6,549 nt of DNA, taken from assembly GCA_010671965.1 (NCBI GenBank), contig JAAHIC010000261.1, positions 1 to 6,549 on the forward strand. Reading direction: 5' to 3'. The position numbers were made by a program, and so were the translations under genes. Positions 5,734 to 6,549 of this stretch are shown here, piece after piece. This DNA comes from Leptolyngbya sp. SIO4C5 (GTDB lineage Bacteria > Cyanobacteriota > Cyanobacteriia > Phormidesmidales > Phormidesmidaceae). Positions within the stretch are counted from its first letter, which is position 1, and each line of letters opens with the position of its first letter. A model generated the notes under the pieces. The model saw only the letters and a program-made list of their open reading frames with translations, did no database searches and was not told the DNA's origin.

Positions 5734-6144
5734 CTAGTCTTCTTCAGATTTTTCAATTAGGCGGTAAAGCTGACGAGCAATGATGGAAGCTGGGTTAGCC
5801 AACACAATTACGCCGAGCCGCTCGAACATAGGCTGATGCTTGGGTTCATTGATGACGCTAATCAAAGCCTCAATGCCGTACTCTTTGCCCAAAAACATGG
5901 CCATCAGATTGGCGGAATCATCCTCTGTAGCAGCGACGATGACATCGGCAGCACCGGCTCTCGCTTCATCCAAGACATTGCCATCAGAAATGCTGGCCTG
6001 AAACACATCTACATCGTGCTGCTTGAGCACTTGGCGGGCCCGCTCCTCATTGGCCTCAATCAGGGCAACCTGATGCCCTCTTTCAATCAAAATGTCAATC
6101 AAACTAGCGCCTTCTGGAGTAGCGCCAATGACTAGAACGTACAA
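5734..6144 (-). CDS. Stand-alone RCK-N (TrkA-N) regulatory subunit
   Basis: A 136-residue Rossmann-fold protein of the TrkA-N/RCK family, the cytoplasmic nucleotide-sensing subunit that gates TrkH/KtrB pores. Beta-1 and the nucleotide loop are at Y-V-L-V-I-G-A-T-P-E-G (2-12), with an acidic residue (E30) after beta-2 typical of NAD(H) preference. The D-A-D-V-I-V-A-A-T-E-like segment (66-74) and the segment around S-V-I-N-E-P (96-101) fit RCK-N. In the loop the second glycine of GxGxxG is threonine. TrkA of E. coli is about 450 residues and KtrA about 220; this one stops after a single RCK-N and lacks the RCK-C domain. The start is TTG at 6144: a TAG lies in frame 3 codons upstream, and any later start would remove beta-1. 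AGG at 6154-6156 gives a weak Shine-Dalgarno. The trkH-like gene follows 23 to 62 nt downstream on the same strand, so they probably form an operon. Confidence 0.85.
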   Translation of the reverse strand: MYVLVIGATPEGASLIDILIERGHQVALIEANEERARQVLKQHDVDVFQASISDGNVLDEARAGAADVIVAATEDDSANLMAMFLGKEYGIEALISVINEPKHQPMFERLGVIVLANPASIIARQLYRLIEKSEED

Positions 6145-6152
6145 CGATAACT

Positions 6153-6186
6153 ACCTGTTTATATAAACCCAGAGGCATCATAGAAA
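6153..6186 (-). promoter_or_regulatory. Possible promoter of the trk-like operon
   Basis: Read on the minus strand, TTTCTA is followed 17 nt later by TATAAA, in the stretch just upstream of the RCK-N start. The -10 box is good but the -35 hexamer is poor. The implied start of transcription would leave only a very short leader before the TTG at 6144. I see no NtcA-type site here; a GTA/TAC pair at 6139-6154 has a 10-nt spacer and overlaps the start codon. Confidence 0.25.
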
Positions 6187-6223
6187 GCTATTAAGCAGCG
6201 GAGCAATAGCCAAACGATATAAA
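6187..6223. promoter_or_regulatory. Inverted repeat and -10-like box between the trk operon and gcvT
   Basis: GCTATT (6187-6192) and AATAGC (6205-6210) are perfect 6-bp reverse complements with a 12-nt spacer, the size of a dimer operator. TATAAA (6218-6223) is a good -10 box reading toward gcvT, but no -35 hexamer sits at the right distance. The repeat would occupy the -35 region, so an activator or repressor bound there could control gcvT. No glycine riboswitch features are visible in this gap. Confidence 0.3.
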
Positions 6224-6288
6224 TTATCAGTAGCTGCGCTTTTGAAGGATTGCTGGCAGGATATGAAAGGCCCTTATCATTGAACCCC

Positions 6289-6549
6289 ATGACCCTATCG
6301 CGGACACCGCTATACGCCTTAGCCTTAGAAAGTAAAGCGCGCTTTACTGACTTCTCCGGTTGGGAAATGCCGGTGCAGTACAGCGGCATTAAACAAGAAC
6401 ACGAAGCTGTACGACAGGGGACGGGCCTGTTTGACATCTCGCATATGGGCAAATTTAGGCTGCAAGGCCCGGATGTCCTCGGCCAACTCCAGCGGCTAGT
6501 CCCCTCCGATCTCAGTCAGCTCCAGCCTGGAAAAGCCCAGTATACGGTT
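6289..6549 (+). CDS. gcvT: Aminomethyltransferase GcvT (glycine cleavage T protein), 5' part
   Basis: The first 87 codons of gcvT, open to the window end; the full protein is usually about 370 residues. T protein moves the methylene group from aminomethyl-lipoyl H protein to tetrahydrofolate and releases ammonia, in the cytoplasm. In cyanobacteria this serves glycine breakdown and photorespiration. The N-terminal R-T-P-L-Y (5-9), D-F-S-G-W-E-M-P-V (21-29) and [10 protein letters not shown] (46-55) are hallmark GcvT segments. The ATG at 6289 gives the family-typical start. A TTG in frame at 6280 would add three residues (M-N-P) and is 9 nt after the Shine-Dalgarno-like GAAAGG (6265-6270), whereas the ATG is 18 nt from it, so the true start could be 6280. 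It diverges from the trk-like operon across a gap of about 140 bp. The ammonia it releases links it loosely to nitrogen metabolism, with no regulatory tie visible. Confidence 0.93.
   Translation, partial: MTLSRTPLYALALESKARFTDFSGWEMPVQYSGIKQEHEAVRQGTGLFDISHMGKFRLQGPDVLGQLQRLVPSDLSQLQPGKAQYTV

Noticed and set aside
6145..6288. Glycine riboswitch before gcvT
   Set aside because: The gap is short, and I see none of the conserved glycine-aptamer core or an expression platform.

Overview
The window reads as a cyanobacterial chromosome. The octamer GCGATCGC (HIP1) occurs 11 times between about 1164 and 5527, far above chance, and the gene content (NtcB- and CnaT-like proteins, a PBS-lyase-type HEAT-repeat protein) is cyanobacterial. 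I cannot name the genus.

Layout. 1-667 is AT-rich with no confident gene, but holds a long multi-part hairpin (core 126-180) and a cluster of GATC-centred palindromes (473-568). 668-1858 (+) encodes a HEAT-repeat protein. 1859-2160 is a 302-bp gap with a textbook NtcA-activated promoter: GTA-N8-TAC at 1936-1949, then 22 nt, then a TAN3T -10 box at 1972-1977. Two abutting stem-loops (1989-2009 and 2010-2031) lie just past the predicted transcription start. 2161-3069 (+) is a LysR regulator matching NtcB, and 26 nt later 3096-4157 (+) is a TrpD-like protein matching CnaT. On the minus strand, a stand-alone RCK-N protein (5734-6144) precedes a TrkH-type K+ transporter (4154-5671 or to 5710), which runs tail-to-tail into cnaT with overlapping stop codons. 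Divergent from that pair, 6289-6549 (+) is the start of gcvT, cut by the window end.

How they work together. ntcB and cnaT are, in Anabaena, both required for expression of the nitrate-assimilation nir operon. Here they look like one transcription unit driven by the global nitrogen regulator NtcA, so nitrogen status would set the level of the nitrate-specific activators. The HEAT-repeat gene just upstream may belong to the same nitrate module, though only position supports that. The trk pair (membrane K+ pore plus nucleotide-binding regulatory subunit) and gcvT (glycine cleavage/photorespiration) are separate housekeeping functions.

No clearly new system is visible. The best leads are the nitrogen-controlled promoter with its structured leader, the loss of catalytic motifs in the TrpD-like protein, the half-size RCK subunit, and the unexplained hairpin near the left edge.
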